A stretch of DNA of 64,000 bases, taken from assembly GCF_002288265.1 (NCBI RefSeq), contig NZ_CP016778.1, positions 806,001 through 870,000 of the forward strand, written 5' to 3'. Each line of letters starts with the position of its first letter. Position 1 is the stretch's first letter. Below the pieces are notes generated by a model that saw only the letters and a program-made list of their open reading frames with translations, did not search any database and had not been told where the DNA came from. This DNA comes from Candidatus Planktophila versatilis. GTDB lineage: Bacteria > Actinomycetota > Actinomycetes > Nanopelagicales > Nanopelagicaceae. Positions 27,517-39,656 of the stretch are shown piece after piece. The translations under genes were made by a program, and so were the position numbers.

Positions 27517-28185
27517 GTGTCCAGAGTGAACCGCACCACCGCATCCCAAAGCTTGAGCGTCTCCCTGACGGTGGGCCTTTATGGAACTGCATTTGGCGCC
27601 GCCAGTATCGCCGCGGGGTTCTCAGTTCTGCAGACTTGTTTACTCTCTCTTCTGACTTTCTCTGGCGCATCTCAATTTGCAGTAGTGGGCGTCATGGGCG
27701 CAGGTGGAAGCGCCATTGCAGGGATCGCAACGGCTTCACTTCTTGGTGTGAGAAATATGTTGTATGCACTTCGCATGGCACCTCTTCTGAAAGTCTCTGG
27801 ATTGCGGAAGGTAATTGCAGCGCAAGTAACTATTGATGAATCAACTGGTGTTGCCTTAAGTCAAGAAAAACTAGGGTCTACGGCGATGAAGCAAGGCTTC
27901 TGGTTAACCGGCGTTGGTGTCTATATCTTCTGGAACATCTTCACACTATTGGGCGCACTCGGTGCGAAGGCAATGGGAAATCCCTCCGCCTGGGGCCTCG
28001 ATGCTGCAGTTCCAGCGGCATTCTTAGGACTTGTGTGGCCAAGGCTGAGAAATAAATTAGAACGGGCGCTAGCGGTGTGCGCACTTGTCTTGGCAGTCCT
28101 TCTTAGTCCGGTACTCAGCGCCGGTCTACCAATTATCTCCACCGTCGTACTTGCCGTGATCTTTGGCTGGAAGGTGCGCAGATGA
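27517..28185 (+). CDS. azlC: AzlC-family branched-chain amino acid exporter, large subunit
   Basis: AzlC with AzlD forms a branched-chain amino acid exporter (BrnFE type). The 222-residue hydrophobic protein has the family segment GLYGTAFGAASIAAGFS and FSGASQFAVVG near the N-terminus, and about five further membrane helices. The start is GTG 27517 with CAGAAT 6 nt upstream; GTG 27526 is an alternative. It overlaps azlD by ATGA. Confidence 0.92.
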   Translation: MSRVNRTTASQSLSVSLTVGLYGTAFGAASIAAGFSVLQTCLLSLLTFSGASQFAVVGVMGAGGSAIAGIATASLLGVRNMLYALRMAPLLKVSGLRKVIAAQVTIDESTGVALSQEKLGSTAMKQGFWLTGVGVYIFWNIFTLLGALGAKAMGNPSAWGLDAAVPAAFLGLVWPRLRNKLERALAVCALVLAVLLSPVLSAGLPIISTVVLAVIFGWKVRR

Positions 28186-28487
28186 ACGCGCTCTGGATAG
28201 GTGTTATCGGTTCCAGCATCGCACTCTTTGCCCTGCGGTATTCAGGTTACTTAATCCCTGAGAAATATCTGACAAACCCACGAATGTTGCGCATTAATAC
28301 CCTGATACCAGTTGCGCTCTTGAGCGCCTTGGTCGGAGTTCAAACTGTGACCGAAAAAGGTATCTGGGTTATTGATCAGCGCCTTGCCGGTGTTACTGTG
28401 GCACTCATTGCACTTCTGCTCAAAGCGCCTTACTTTGTTGTAGTGATATCTGCAGCCCTTACTTCCGCGCTTTTGTATCGCTTCTAG
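28182..28487 (+). CDS. azlD: AzlD-family branched-chain amino acid exporter, small subunit
   Basis: A 101-residue protein with three to four membrane helices that pairs with AzlC. It has the family-like RYSGYLIPEK and the hydrophobic stretches VALLSALVGVQ and LAGVTVALIALLL. Its translation start overlaps the azlC stop. Its TAG stop shares the palindrome CTAG with the stop of the convergent mycoredoxin-like gene. Confidence 0.9.
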   Translation: MNALWIGVIGSSIALFALRYSGYLIPEKYLTNPRMLRINTLIPVALLSALVGVQTVTEKGIWVIDQRLAGVTVALIALLLKAPYFVVVISAALTSALLYRF

Positions 28488-28741
28488 ATAATTCCCAGCG
28501 AAGTTAGCTTTGCCTTCAAATCATTATCTGATGGCTCTGTCATGTGAGTGCCATCTGAAAAGACAAGCACTGGAATTGACTGCGCTCCCCCGTTGATCTC
28601 ACGGACCTTGGCTGCTGCAGATTCATCTACTTCAACATCAATATGAGTGACCTGAACATCAAGTTCTTCTAAGAGTCGCTTGGAACGACGGCAGTCTCCG
28701 CACCAGTCGGCTCCATACATCGTGATATCTACAAGTGCCAT
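28484..28741 (-). CDS. Mycoredoxin/glutaredoxin-like protein
   Basis: An 85-residue thioredoxin-fold protein with an active-site CxxC (C14-G-D-C17, preceded by Trp) and a cis-Pro segment SIPVLVF. The WCxxC...LL pattern is closest to actinobacterial mycoredoxins, which reduce mycothiol mixed disulfides; glutaredoxin or NrdH are alternatives. AGAGGGA precedes the ATG. It lies just downstream of dapB on the same strand. Confidence 0.88.
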   Translation of the reverse strand: MALVDITMYGADWCGDCRRSKRLLEELDVQVTHIDVEVDESAAAKVREINGGAQSIPVLVFSDGTHMTEPSDNDLKAKLTSLGII

Positions 28742-28757
28742 GAGAGTTCCCTCTTTC

Positions 28758-30766
<2,009 letters not shown>

Positions 30767-30770
30767 CTAC

Positions 30771-32972
30771 TTATTCAGCAGCTGGAGTCGATCCATCTTC
30801 GAGAACTGGAACCAAAGAGAGCTTGCCCTTTGGATCAATCTCGCCGATTTCAACCTGAATCTTGTCGCCAACCTTCATGACCTCTTCTAGGTTTTCAATG
30901 CGCTTTCCACCATGCATCTTGCGAATCTGAGATACGTGGAGCAGGCCATCTTTACCTGGCATCAATGAGATGAATGCACCGAATGTTGCAAGCTTCACAA
31001 CAGTTCCGAGGTATCGCTCTCCCACTTCTGGCATTTGTGGATTAGCAATCGCGTTAATCTGCGCGCGAGCTGCTTCAGCTGAAGGCCCATCGGTGGCACC
31101 GATGTAGATAGTTCCATCATCTTCAATCGAGATATCTGCGCCAGTCTCATCTTGAATCTGGTTAATAATCTTGCCCTTAGGCCCGATTACTGCACCGATC
31201 TGATCTACTGGAATCTTCACCGAGATGATGCGAGGAGCGTATTGGCTCATCTCATCCGGTGTATCGATTGCTTCATTCATGACATCAAGAATTGCTAAAC
31301 GCGCTTCCTTTGCCTGATGAAGTGCGCCAGCGAGAACTGAGGCTGGAATTCCATCGAGCTTGGTATCAAGTTGAAGGGCGGTAATAAAGTCCTTCGTTCC
31401 GGCAACCTTAAAGTCCATATCTCCGAATGCATCTTCAGCACCGAGAATATCTGTCAGAGCAACGTATTCAATCTTGCCATCAACGTCATCTGAGATAAGA
31501 CCCATTGCAATACCGGCAACTGGAGCCTTTAGTGGCACACCAGCTTGGAGCATTGACAGCGTTGATGCACAAACTGAACCCATTGATGTGGATCCATTTG
31601 AACCAAGTGCTTCAGAGACCTGACGGATTGCGTAAGGGAACTCTTCGCGAGTTGGAAGTACTGGAATAAGTGCGCGCTCTGCAAGTGCTCCGTGGCCGAT
31701 TTCGCGACGCTTTGGAGTTCCCACACGACCGGTCTCACCAGTTGAATATGGTGGGAAGTTGTAATTGTGCATGTAACGCTTTGATGTCTCAGGGCTCATT
31801 GTGTCGAGCTGCTGTTCCATCTTGAGCATATTAAGAGTTGTCACTCCGAGAATCTGAGTCTCTCCTCGTTCGAAGATTGCAGATCCGTGAACGCGAGGAA
31901 TAACTTCAACTTCTGCAGACAAGGCACGAATATCACGAAGACCGCGGCCATCGATACGGATCTTGTCACGCAATACGCGCTGCCGAACAAGCTTCTTTGT
32001 CAGTGAGCGAAACGCTGCTGGAACTTCCTTCTCGCGACCTTCAAAGGCAGCAGAGACAGATTCCTTAGTTGCAGCAGAGATTTCATCAATCTTTGTTTCG
32101 CGCTCTTGCTTACCTGCGATTGTCATCGCCTTTGCAAGATCATCTTTTGCAGCCTTTTCAACTGCGGCAAAGACATCATCTTGGTAATCCAAGAAGACTG
32201 GGAAATCTGCAGTTGGCTTTGCAGCTACTGCTGCCAGCTTTGACTGCGCTTCGCAGAGAATGCGAATAAATGGCTTAGCTGCATCGAGTCCTTGCGAAAC
32301 AATTTCTTCCGTAGGTGCTGCTGCGCCACCGGCGATGAGACCGATTGTGCGTGATGTCGCTTCTGCTTCCACCATCATGATTGCTACATCGTCAGCTGTC
32401 ACGCGACCTGCAACGACCATATCGAAAACGGCGTTCTCAACCTGTGAGTGATTTGGGAATGCAACCCACTGGCCTTCGATAAGTGCAACACGCACTCCAC
32501 CGATAGGACCTGAAAATGGCAGACCTGCAAGTTGTGTTGACATTGATGCTGCGTTGATAGCAATCACGTCATACATGTGGTCAGGATCGAGTGCCATTAC
32601 TGTCACAACGATTTGTACTTCGTTACGAAGTCCCTTAATAAATGATGGACGCAATGGGCGATCAATCAGACGGCAGGTAAGAATTGCCTCTTCTGATGGT
32701 CGGCCTTCACGACGGAAGAATGATCCTGGGATCTTGCCAATTGCATACATCTTCTCTTCTACATCAACTGTAAGTGGGAAGAAATCGAATTGATCTTTAG
32801 GTGTCTTTGATGCTGTTGTTGCCGAGAAGATCATTGTCTGATCATCTAGATACACAGCTGCAGCTCCTGCTGCTTGCTTTGCGAGGCGTCCGGTTTCGAA
32901 CTTGATCTCGCGCTTTCCGTACTTTCCGTTATCGATAACGGCTATTGCTGTCTTTACGTCTTGACCCTCCAT
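30771..32972 (-). CDS. pnp: Polyribonucleotide nucleotidyltransferase
   Basis: PNPase degrades RNA 3'-5' phosphorolytically. The 733-residue protein has two RNase PH domains (the second with [11 protein letters not shown] and [13 protein letters not shown]), then KH ([16 protein letters not shown]) and S1 ([15 protein letters not shown]) RNA-binding domains. The start is ATG 32970-32972, behind a perfect AAAGGAGGA; an upstream in-frame start would add 16 residues across a leader hairpin and is rejected. rpsO lies upstream in the usual rpsO-pnp order. Confidence 0.97.
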   Translation of the reverse strand: MEGQDVKTAIAVIDNGKYGKREIKFETGRLAKQAAGAAAVYLDDQTMIFSATTASKTPKDQFDFFPLTVDVEEKMYAIGKIPGSFFRREGRPSEEAILTCRLIDRPLRPSFIKGLRNEVQIVVTVMALDPDHMYDVIAINAASMSTQLAGLPFSGPIGGVRVALIEGQWVAFPNHSQVENAVFDMVVAGRVTADDVAIMMVEAEATSRTIGLIAGGAAAPTEEIVSQGLDAAKPFIRILCEAQSKLAAVAAKPTADFPVFLDYQDDVFAAVEKAAKDDLAKAMTIAGKQERETKIDEISAATKESVSAAFEGREKEVPAAFRSLTKKLVRQRVLRDKIRIDGRGLRDIRALSAEVEVIPRVHGSAIFERGETQILGVTTLNMLKMEQQLDTMSPETSKRYMHNYNFPPYSTGETGRVGTPKRREIGHGALAERALIPVLPTREEFPYAIRQVSEALGSNGSTSMGSVCASTLSMLQAGVPLKAPVAGIAMGLISDDVDGKIEYVALTDILGAEDAFGDMDFKVAGTKDFITALQLDTKLDGIPASVLAGALHQAKEARLAILDVMNEAIDTPDEMSQYAPRIISVKIPVDQIGAVIGPKGKIINQIQDETGADISIEDDGTIYIGATDGPSAEAARAQINAIANPQMPEVGERYLGTVVKLATFGAFISLMPGKDGLLHVSQIRKMHGGKRIENLEEVMKVGDKIQVEIGEIDPKGKLSLVPVLEDGSTPAAE

Positions 32973-33001
32973 GGGTCCTCCTTTGATTCGTTTGTTGCAT
33001 A

Positions 33002-33029
33002 TTCCAAGGTGCATGAGCACAGCTTGGAA
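33002..33029 (-). promoter_or_regulatory. Stem-loop in the pnp leader
   Basis: TTCCAAG and CTTGGAA enclose a 2-nt bulge, then GTGC/GCAC around a 4-nt loop; 11 bp in all, ending about 20 nt before the pnp ribosome binding site. In E. coli a pnp leader stem cut by RNase III controls pnp; rnc is in this window. A similar role here is inferred. Confidence 0.6.
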
Positions 33030-33100
33030 GCGGTAACTACTCGCAAGGCGAAACGAATGAATCTTCGATCGAAGTTCACAGATGCAAACATCTGGAAACC

Positions 33101-33134
33101 ACTACCGAGGACCATTAGTCCCCCGGCGGGTAGT
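33101..33134 (-). other. Stem-loop after rpsO
   Basis: ACTACC pairs with GGTAGT, and inside it GGAC pairs with GTCC around a 5-nt loop; it begins 10 nt after the rpsO stop. There is no T tract, so it is more likely a processing or stabilising element than a terminator. Confidence 0.45.
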
Positions 33135-33144
33135 TCTTACTTAA

Positions 33145-33414
33145 TTAGCGACGGATTCCGAGTTTCTCGAGAATTCCACGGTAACGATTGATATCTGTCT
33201 TTGCGAGGTACTGCAAGATGCGACGACGCTGACCTACGAGCAACAACAGACCACGACGGTTGTGGTGATCATGTGGGTTGGTCTTAAGGTGAGTCGTAAT
33301 GTCATCGATGCGACGTGACAATAAAGCGATCTGAGCTTCAGGGCTTCCTGTATCAGTAGCTGATGAGCCGTACTTCGCAATGATTTCTTTCTTTACTTCT
33401 GGTGTTAGTGCCAT
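33145..33414 (-). CDS. rpsO: 30S ribosomal protein S15
   Basis: The 89-residue S15 binds the central domain of 16S rRNA. It shows [22 protein letters not shown] and the [15 protein letters not shown] block of the family. The leader before the start contains three hairpins, consistent with the autoregulation known for S15 in other bacteria. pnp follows after a structured 172-nt spacer. Confidence 0.97.
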   Translation of the reverse strand: MALTPEVKKEIIAKYGSSATDTGSPEAQIALLSRRIDDITTHLKTNPHDHHNRRGLLLLVGQRRRILQYLAKTDINRYRGILEKLGIRR

Positions 33415-33440
33415 TGGTTGCTGTATTCCTTTTCATGTTA

Positions 33441-33523
33441 AGTACATCAGTACTGTTCAAGAGGCTTCCCGGTTTGAATCACGGGAAATCACTTTCTCGT
33501 TGGACAGGTCAAAGTTTACCTGT
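33441..33523 (-). promoter_or_regulatory. Structured rpsO leader
   Basis: Three inverted repeats lie between ribF and rpsO: AGTAC/GTACT (33441-33454), TTCCCG/CGGGAA (33466-33487) and ACAGGT/ACCTGT (33504-33523). S15 commonly represses its own mRNA by binding such a leader. Whether these form the S15 site or terminate an upstream transcript is not known. Confidence 0.45.
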
Positions 33524-33559
33524 GGGGTGTGGATAAGTGAAATTGAGGCTGAATTGCCC

Positions 33560-34447
33560 TTATTTCTCGGTTAATTCGCGTGCTTTATCGCAATCTTTCT
33601 TCATCTGGACCAATAGCTCTTCCAAGCTATCGAATTTCAGAGTGGGGCGTAGATACCAACCGAATTCAATCGATGCATTCTTGTCATAGAGCTCTAGCCC
33701 CTCTTGATCAAGTGCATACGCTTCAACTTGTCTGGCGCGTTCCCCTGCAAATGTTGGATTGGTACCAATCGAAATTGCCGCTGGCCAGAAATTAATTCCC
33801 ACGGTCAACCACCCGGCATAGACACCATCGGCAGGAATAGTCTGTCCCTCTATATTTCCTAAATTAGCTGTGGGATAACCGATTTCCCGGCCGCGCTTTT
33901 CACCATGCACCACCACGCCATCTAGTCGATGAGGTCGCGATAGAAGCGTGCGCGCTTCTTCAACTTTTCCTTCAATTACTAGCGTGCGAATGCGCGAAGA
34001 TGAGATGACCTCGGTATCTGCTTTCAGCTCCTGCACATCAACTGTGAAATTATGTGTGCGGCCCTCTGCGATAAGTGAATCAACATTTCCAGCTGCTTTG
34101 TGACCATAAGTGAAGTTCTTGCCCACCACCACGGTGCTGGCATGCAGTTGGCCTACCAAGACATTGGCTACAAAATCTTCGGGAGACATTGCAGCAAACT
34201 TCTCATTGAACTTCATTACCGCGACCTGATCAGCGTTGTGAATCTTTAAGAGTTCCACCCGATCTGCCAGGGTTGTCAGAGAAGTGGGCACCTTCGTAGG
34301 GGCATAAACAGTTGTTGGATGTGGATCAAAGGTCAGGGCAACGATTGGTCGTCCAGCTGCAATCTCTTTTGCGCGATTAAGCAGTTGTTGATGTCCCTTA
34401 TGTACCCCATCGAATACCCCAATGAGTACAACGTTAGTCTCGGACAT
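33560..34447 (-). CDS. ribF: Bifunctional riboflavin kinase/FAD synthetase
   Basis: RibF makes FMN and FAD. The 295-residue protein has an N-terminal nucleotidyltransferase domain (GVFDGVHKGHQQLL, 10-23; SSSRIRTLV) and a C-terminal riboflavin kinase domain (GEKRGREIGYPTANLG, GVYAGWLTVG). It starts 18 nt after truB. The N-terminus is a few residues shorter than usual. No FMN riboswitch is seen upstream. Confidence 0.96.
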   Translation of the reverse strand: MSETNVVLIGVFDGVHKGHQQLLNRAKEIAAGRPIVALTFDPHPTTVYAPTKVPTSLTTLADRVELLKIHNADQVAVMKFNEKFAAMSPEDFVANVLVGQLHASTVVVGKNFTYGHKAAGNVDSLIAEGRTHNFTVDVQELKADTEVISSSRIRTLVIEGKVEEARTLLSRPHRLDGVVVHGEKRGREIGYPTANLGNIEGQTIPADGVYAGWLTVGINFWPAAISIGTNPTFAGERARQVEAYALDQEGLELYDKNASIEFGWYLRPTLKFDSLEELLVQMKKDCDKARELTEK

Positions 34448-34465
34448 ATTCCAATCTTGCCTTAC

Positions 34466-35341
34466 CTAGTTCGCTGCCGCAAAGACAGCGATGGGTTTTG
34501 CATGTATTCCATCATCTTTGAGCAGTGCGATGAGTCGATTATCTGGTGACATCGCAGCAGTAATAGAGGTGGCGCCATTTTCCGACAGGGGCCTGCCAAA
34601 AGATAACTCTGTGACTTCTTCCAGAGTGAGCTCGCGCACCGAAAAAGTAACCCGGGCCACATCGGCAAGCTTTAGTGGTGTGAACTTCTGATCTTTAAGG
34701 TCTTGAAAAGAGACTGCATCTTTTTCACTAAAGCCAGCAACTCGCGTGCGGCGCAAGGCGCTTAGGTGTCCCCCAACTTTTAACGCCTCCCCTAAGTCGC
34801 GGGCAATGGCGCGAATAAATGTTCCAGCTGAGCAGGTCACTTCAATATCAACTTCAGTTGTGGCAGCTAAATGGCGAATTGCCAGAATATCTAGTTGCGA
34901 GATTGTTATTTGGCGCGACCCCAGTTCAAACTTCTCACCAGCTCGCACACGATCATAAGCACGCTCTCCGCCAACTTTTACGGCCGAGACAGATGATGGG
35001 CGTTGGGCGATGGTGCCAACCATAGTTTTTAACACTCTTGCAATCTCGCCATCAGTAACATCTGCTGCATGGGTAGTTGCAATCACTTCGCCTTCTTTAT
35101 CATCGGTCACAGTTGATGCGCCAAGAACAATTGTTGCAACGTATGACTTGTCGCCATCGGTGATGTATTGCAAAAGGCGTGTGCCATTTCCGAAACCTAG
35201 GACTAATACTCCTGTAGCCATCGGATCAAGTGTTCCGGCATGGCCCACTTTGCGTGTGCCCAGTGCTTTTCGCCCCACTGCTACGACATCATGACTGGTC
35301 ATTCCCCCAGCTTTATCTACAACCAGGAATCCATCTGTCAT
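34466..35341 (-). CDS. truB: tRNA pseudouridine(55) synthase TruB
   Basis: TruB makes pseudouridine 55 in the T-loop of tRNAs. The 291-residue protein has the catalytic Asp39 in GHAGTLDPMATGVL, the KVGGERAYDRVRAGE segment and the SAGTFIRAIARDLG motif. It overlaps the rbfA stop by one base (TAATG), giving the usual infB-rbfA-truB-ribF order. Confidence 0.96.
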   Translation of the reverse strand: MTDGFLVVDKAGGMTSHDVVAVGRKALGTRKVGHAGTLDPMATGVLVLGFGNGTRLLQYITDGDKSYVATIVLGASTVTDDKEGEVIATTHAADVTDGEIARVLKTMVGTIAQRPSSVSAVKVGGERAYDRVRAGEKFELGSRQITISQLDILAIRHLAATTEVDIEVTCSAGTFIRAIARDLGEALKVGGHLSALRRTRVAGFSEKDAVSFQDLKDQKFTPLKLADVARVTFSVRELTLEEVTELSFGRPLSENGATSITAAMSPDNRLIALLKDDGIHAKPIAVFAAAN

Positions 35342-35781
35342 TAGTTATCAAATTTGTTTTCTACGACGCGTGGGACTTTATAGGCATCTTCCATCACTGG
35401 CTTTGCATTCTCGCGCGCTTTCGCAACTTCAGCATCAAGTTGGTGAACTCGCTCTAAAAGTGAGTCAAGTGCTTGGGCAGATTCTGGAAGTCCATCAAGA
35501 ATGAACTCAAGTGATGGCGTAATGCGGGTACCTAAATCTTTTCCCACAGCGCTGCGGATCACACCTTTTGCTGATTCGAGTGCGGCGGCGGTTGCAGCGC
35601 GCTCATCATCTCCACCAAGGACGGTATAGAAGATAGAGGCGTTCTGGAGATCTCCGGTCACCCGCGCATCGGTAACAGTGACAAAGCCAAGACGCGGATC
35701 TTTAATCTTTGTCTCAAGCAGCTGTGCCACTACTACCTTGATGCGGTCTGCAACCTTCTGGCTGCGGTGTGAATTTCCCAT
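35341..35781 (-). CDS. rbfA: Ribosome-binding factor A
   Basis: RbfA is a KH-fold factor for late 30S maturation and cold adaptation. The 146-residue protein shows the family [36 protein letters not shown] and [10 protein letters not shown] segments, with a charged C-terminal tail. It lies 14 nt after infB and overlaps truB. Confidence 0.95.
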   Translation of the reverse strand: MGNSHRSQKVADRIKVVVAQLLETKIKDPRLGFVTVTDARVTGDLQNASIFYTVLGGDDERAATAAALESAKGVIRSAVGKDLGTRITPSLEFILDGLPESAQALDSLLERVHQLDAEVAKARENAKPVMEDAYKVPRVVENKFDN

Positions 35782-35795
35782 TTCTTTTCGAAGCG

Positions 35796-38507
35796 TTATG
35801 CGCGCTTCTTCTCACGCATCTCAAAGACCTGAATGATGTCTCCCACTTGAAGGTCAGCACCCTTGCCTACCCCGATACCGCATTCAAAGCCCTCACGGAC
35901 TTCAGTGGCATCATCTTTAAATCGCTTGAGCGATTCGATAGTGACCTCTTCGGCAATGACTGCTCCGCCACGTATGACACGTGCCTTTGCATTTCGGCGA
36001 ATGATTCCATCGCTGACGACCGAACCGGCAATAGTTCCAACCTTTGAAGATTTAAAGAGATCGCGTACTTCAGCGCTGCCAAGTATGACCTCTTCAAACT
36101 CTGGCTTAAGGAGTCCCTTAAGTGAGAGTTCAATCTCTTCGATTGCGTTATAGATAACTGAGTAGAAACGGACTTCGACGCCTTCTTGATCAGCATAGAT
36201 AGCAGTCTGTGGCTCTGGCTTAACGTTAAAGCCGATAACAACTGCAGTTGAGGCAGATGCAAGAGTGATATCGCTCTTAGTAATTGCGCCAACACCGCGG
36301 TGAATAACTCGTAGATCTACTTCAGCGCCAACATCGAGCTGCATCAGTGCATCTTCGAGTGCTTCCACCGAACCAGAAACGTCACCCTTAAGGATGAGGT
36401 TAAGAGTTGAAATCTTGGATTGCTCCATGAAGTCTTCAAGTGAGACCTTCTTGCGCGCCTTCGCCAATTGCGCGTTGCGCTCTGCAGCTTGACGCTTTTC
36501 AGCAATCTGACGAGATGTGCGGTCATCTTCGGCAACCAGGAATGTATCCCCAGCATTAGGAACGGATGTGAATCCGAGAACCTGCACTGGACGTGATGGT
36601 CCTGCCTCTTCAACCGTATTTCCATCTTCATCGTGCATAGCGCGCACGCGACCAAATGATCCTCCGGCAACGATGGCATCTCCGACTTTGAGTGTTCCGC
36701 GCTGCACAAGAACAGTGGCAACTGGTCCACGACCACGGTCGAGGTGAGCTTCAATGGCAACACCGCGAGCGACATCTAGTGCCACCGCGCGCAGATCAAT
36801 AGCAGCATCTGCTGTGAGCAAGATTGAATCAATGAGTTCATTGACTCCGACACCTGATTTAGCAGAGACGTTTACGAAGATTGTGTCTCCGCCGTACTCC
36901 TCGGCAATCAAGTTGTACTCAGTAAGTTGCTGGCGGACCTTATCTGGGTTGGCGCCTTCCTTATCAATCTTGTTCACTGCCACCACGATTGGCACATCAG
37001 CTGCCTGTGCGTGGTTAAGTGCTTCAATCGTCTGAGGCATGATGCCGTCATCTGCTGCAACTACCAGCACTGCAATATCAGTGACTTTGGCACCACGTGC
37101 ACGCATAGCGGTAAAGGCTTCGTGACCTGGTGTATCAATAAATGTAATCGCACGATTGACGCCATCGTGATCATGGTGAATTTGGTAGGCACCGATGTGC
37201 TGTGTGATGCCACCAGCTTCGCCCTTAATCACTTCAGTCTTACGAACTGCATCAAGGAGTGATGTCTTACCGTGATCCACGTGTCCCATAACAGTGACAA
37301 CTGGTGGGCGAGCAGTGAGATTTTCCTCGTCGTAGTCGCTCATTTCGGCAGCGAGATCGATATCAAATCCCTGTAAGAGCTCACGATCTTCTTCCTCAGG
37401 CGAAACAACTTCGATGACATATCCAAGTTGGGCACCGAGAATTTCAAATGTGTCGGCATCAACAGATTGCGTTGCAGTCACCATTTCACCTAGGTGGAAT
37501 AGCGCTGATACCAACGCTGCTGGATCTGCATTGATCTTCTCTGCAAAATCTGCAAGTGATGAGCCACGGCGCATGCGAATCTTTGTCTTGCCATCACCGT
37601 GAGGAATAACTGCTCCACCTAATTGTGGAGCTTGCATATTGTCGAATTCTTCGCGCAGCGCCTTACGTGACTTCTGCTTACGCTTTGAAGATTTACTTGC
37701 ATTCTTTCCAAATGCACCTGCAGTTCCGCCACGACCTGGACCGCGATTAGGAGCACCGCCGCCTGGACGTTGTGGACCACCAGGTGCGCCACCTGCTGGA
37801 GCATTCCCTTGTGAACGATATGGACCTGATGAAGTTGGTGCGCCGCCTGTACGTGGTGGATAGTTTCCAGTTCCAGTTCCAGTACCAGCACCTGGCGGAC
37901 GTGCACCACCAGGACGTGCTGCAAAACCTGGACGAACAGAACCGGGACGAGCACCTGCCATACCGGCACGTGGTGCACCCGTTGAACCTGCTGGTCTTTG
38001 AGGTGGGCGAGGAACGCTGCCACCTGTTGAAAATGGATTGTTACCAGGACGCGGTGGACGTGGAACTGCTGCCCCTGATGAAAATGGATTATTTCCTGGA
38101 CGTGGTGCACCAGGTGTAGCGGGTGTAGTCGGTGCCACAGGTGCGTGAGCTTCTGCAGCTGCAGCACTCTTTGCTTCTTCGTGGGCGGTTGCAGCAGCAT
38201 CACGTGATGCTTTCAGGGCTGCAAGATCTACGCCGAGTTCGGCAGCTAACTCTGCTGCAAGTTCTGGATTTACTTCAGCAGTTTTCTTGGAGGCGGCAGT
38301 TTTCTTCGCCGCAGCCTTTTTAACAGGCTTCTTCTCTTCGGCAGGCTTAGCATCTGGGTATAGCGCAACTAACTTGCGCACAACCGGTGCTTCCACTGTT
38401 GATGATGCTGATCGGACGAATTCGCCCATTTCTTGGAGCTTTGCAAGGACTTCCTTGCTCTCCATACCGAGCTGCTTTGCTAACTCGTGTACGCGGACCT
38501 TTGACAC
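35796..38507 (-). CDS. infB: Translation initiation factor IF-2
   Basis: IF-2 delivers initiator tRNA to the ribosome. The 903-residue protein has an N-terminal IF2_N helix domain (1-50), an Ala/Lys-rich stretch (51-120), a Pro/Gly/Arg-rich disordered region (125-265) with a duplicated RPGNNPFS unit, a second IF2_N domain (about 305-370), and the G domain with GHVDHGKT (408-415), followed by beta-barrel and IF2-C domains. The start is GTG with AGGAGA close upstream. No ylxR separates it from nusA. Confidence 0.97.
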   Translation of the reverse strand: MSKVRVHELAKQLGMESKEVLAKLQEMGEFVRSASSTVEAPVVRKLVALYPDAKPAEEKKPVKKAAAKKTAASKKTAEVNPELAAELAAELGVDLAALKASRDAAATAHEEAKSAAAAEAHAPVAPTTPATPGAPRPGNNPFSSGAAVPRPPRPGNNPFSTGGSVPRPPQRPAGSTGAPRAGMAGARPGSVRPGFAARPGGARPPGAGTGTGTGNYPPRTGGAPTSSGPYRSQGNAPAGGAPGGPQRPGGGAPNRGPGRGGTAGAFGKNASKSSKRKQKSRKALREEFDNMQAPQLGGAVIPHGDGKTKIRMRRGSSLADFAEKINADPAALVSALFHLGEMVTATQSVDADTFEILGAQLGYVIEVVSPEEEDRELLQGFDIDLAAEMSDYDEENLTARPPVVTVMGHVDHGKTSLLDAVRKTEVIKGEAGGITQHIGAYQIHHDHDGVNRAITFIDTPGHEAFTAMRARGAKVTDIAVLVVAADDGIMPQTIEALNHAQAADVPIVVAVNKIDKEGANPDKVRQQLTEYNLIAEEYGGDTIFVNVSAKSGVGVNELIDSILLTADAAIDLRAVALDVARGVAIEAHLDRGRGPVATVLVQRGTLKVGDAIVAGGSFGRVRAMHDEDGNTVEEAGPSRPVQVLGFTSVPNAGDTFLVAEDDRTSRQIAEKRQAAERNAQLAKARKKVSLEDFMEQSKISTLNLILKGDVSGSVEALEDALMQLDVGAEVDLRVIHRGVGAITKSDITLASASTAVVIGFNVKPEPQTAIYADQEGVEVRFYSVIYNAIEEIELSLKGLLKPEFEEVILGSAEVRDLFKSSKVGTIAGSVVSDGIIRRNAKARVIRGGAVIAEEVTIESLKRFKDDATEVREGFECGIGVGKGADLQVGDIIQVFEMREKKRA

Positions 38508-38687
38508 ATTTCTCCTGTCTTGGCCCGCATTAAAATTTGTGGGATGCGAGCCCTAGTTGTTCGACCTCATGATGTAAACGAGCTCATTTGAGTTTCATAT
38601 CTTTCGCATCCATTTCAGTAATTGCACTCACGCGTATGCGCTTATGCGATGGCCCCAGTCTAGCGAATGAGGTGAGAAATCCCTATT
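38508..38687 (-). other. Spacer between nusA and infB, no ylxR
   Basis: The 180-nt gap holds no clear gene. The ylxR (DUF448) gene usually found here is missing. On the minus strand one frame stays open for 32 codons to a TGA (ending TEMDAKDMKLK), with GTG the only ordinary start and no ribosome binding site; I do not call it. The infB ribosome binding site is at the 3' end. Confidence 0.6.
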
Positions 38688-39656
38688 TCACGCGGGAGTA
38701 TCGGGGTGGATATCTATTCGCCAGCCGGTAAGTCGTGCGGCAAGACGGGCATTTTGTCCATCTTTTCCGATGGCCAGCGATAGTTGGTAATCCGGAACAA
38801 TGACTTTTGCAGAACGAATTGATTCATCGACGATAGTCACACTCGTTACTTTGGCTGGAGCAAGTGCGTGAGCCACAAACTTAACTGGATCTTCATCCCA
38901 ATCGACGATATCAATCTTCTCTCCGTGTAGCTCATTCATGACAGCTTGTGCACGAGAACCCATTGGGCCAATCAGTGAACCCTTTGATGAAACTCCAGCA
39001 CGGTGAGAGCGCACGGCAATCTTTGTACGATGTCCTGCCTCTCGCGCAACCGCCATAATCTCAACGATGCGATCTTGTATCTCCGGAACTTCTAGTGCAA
39101 ATAACTGCTTGACCAGTGCTGGGTGGCTTCTGGATAACATGATTTCTGGACCCTTAAGTCCTTGCTTTACCTCAACCACAAAACATTTAATGCGATCGCC
39201 ATGGTTAAAGACTTCCCCAGGAACCTGCTCTTGCGGCGGAATGCGACCTTCTGTTCGACCCAGGTTGACGTTGATCATCTTAGGATCGCGCCCCTGTTGC
39301 ACAATTCCGGAGATGACATCACCGACGGAGGCAGTGAACTCGCCAACGATTTCAGCATCGTTAGTTGCACGCATCTGAAGTTTAATTACTTGGCGTGCAG
39401 TGGAAGTGGCAGTGCGATCAAAGCCCTCTACCTCAAGCACATTCTCGGCAACGCGCTCTCCTAGTTCATTGAACTCTGGAACAAATATCGCAATGTCTCC
39501 AGTTTCGCGATCAAGTTGCACGCGCGCATATCGGTTTGGCTCAAGTGTCTCAGAATATGCGGTGAGCACACCAGCTTCGATTGCCTGAATCAACTGCTCT
39601 AGCGGCATACCTTTGGCATCGGTCAGTTGCTTGAGCGCCTCAATATCGACGCCCAT
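38688..39656 (-). CDS. nusA: Transcription termination/antitermination protein NusA
   Basis: NusA modulates pausing, termination and antitermination. The 322-residue protein has an N-terminal RNA-polymerase-binding domain (1-110), an S1 domain ([22 protein letters not shown]) and two KH domains ([33 protein letters not shown]). It lacks the C-terminal acidic repeats of gammaproteobacteria, as is normal for this phylum. It overlaps rimP by TAATG. Confidence 0.96.
   Translation of the reverse strand: MGVDIEALKQLTDAKGMPLEQLIQAIEAGVLTAYSETLEPNRYARVQLDRETGDIAIFVPEFNELGERVAENVLEVEGFDRTATSTARQVIKLQMRATNDAEIVGEFTASVGDVISGIVQQGRDPKMINVNLGRTEGRIPPQEQVPGEVFNHGDRIKCFVVEVKQGLKGPEIMLSRSHPALVKQLFALEVPEIQDRIVEIMAVAREAGHRTKIAVRSHRAGVSSKGSLIGPMGSRAQAVMNELHGEKIDIVDWDEDPVKFVAHALAPAKVTSVTIVDESIRSAKVIVPDYQLSLAIGKDGQNARLAARLTGWRIDIHPDTPA

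Noticed and set aside
32973..33020. 16-codon extension of pnp
   Set aside because: It would cover the leader stem-loop and the perfect AAAGGAGGA site that clearly serves ATG 32970-32972.
37619..38203. 194-codon open frame inside infB on the same strand
   Set aside because: It is a shifted frame of the Pro/Gly/Arg-rich IF-2 region with low-complexity Val/His/Gln content; no ribosome binding site and no domain.
38590..38687. Short peptide in the nusA-infB gap (ending TEMDAKDMKLK)
   Set aside because: Only 15 codons from the sole ordinary start (GTG), with no ribosome binding site; kept as an observation, not a gene.
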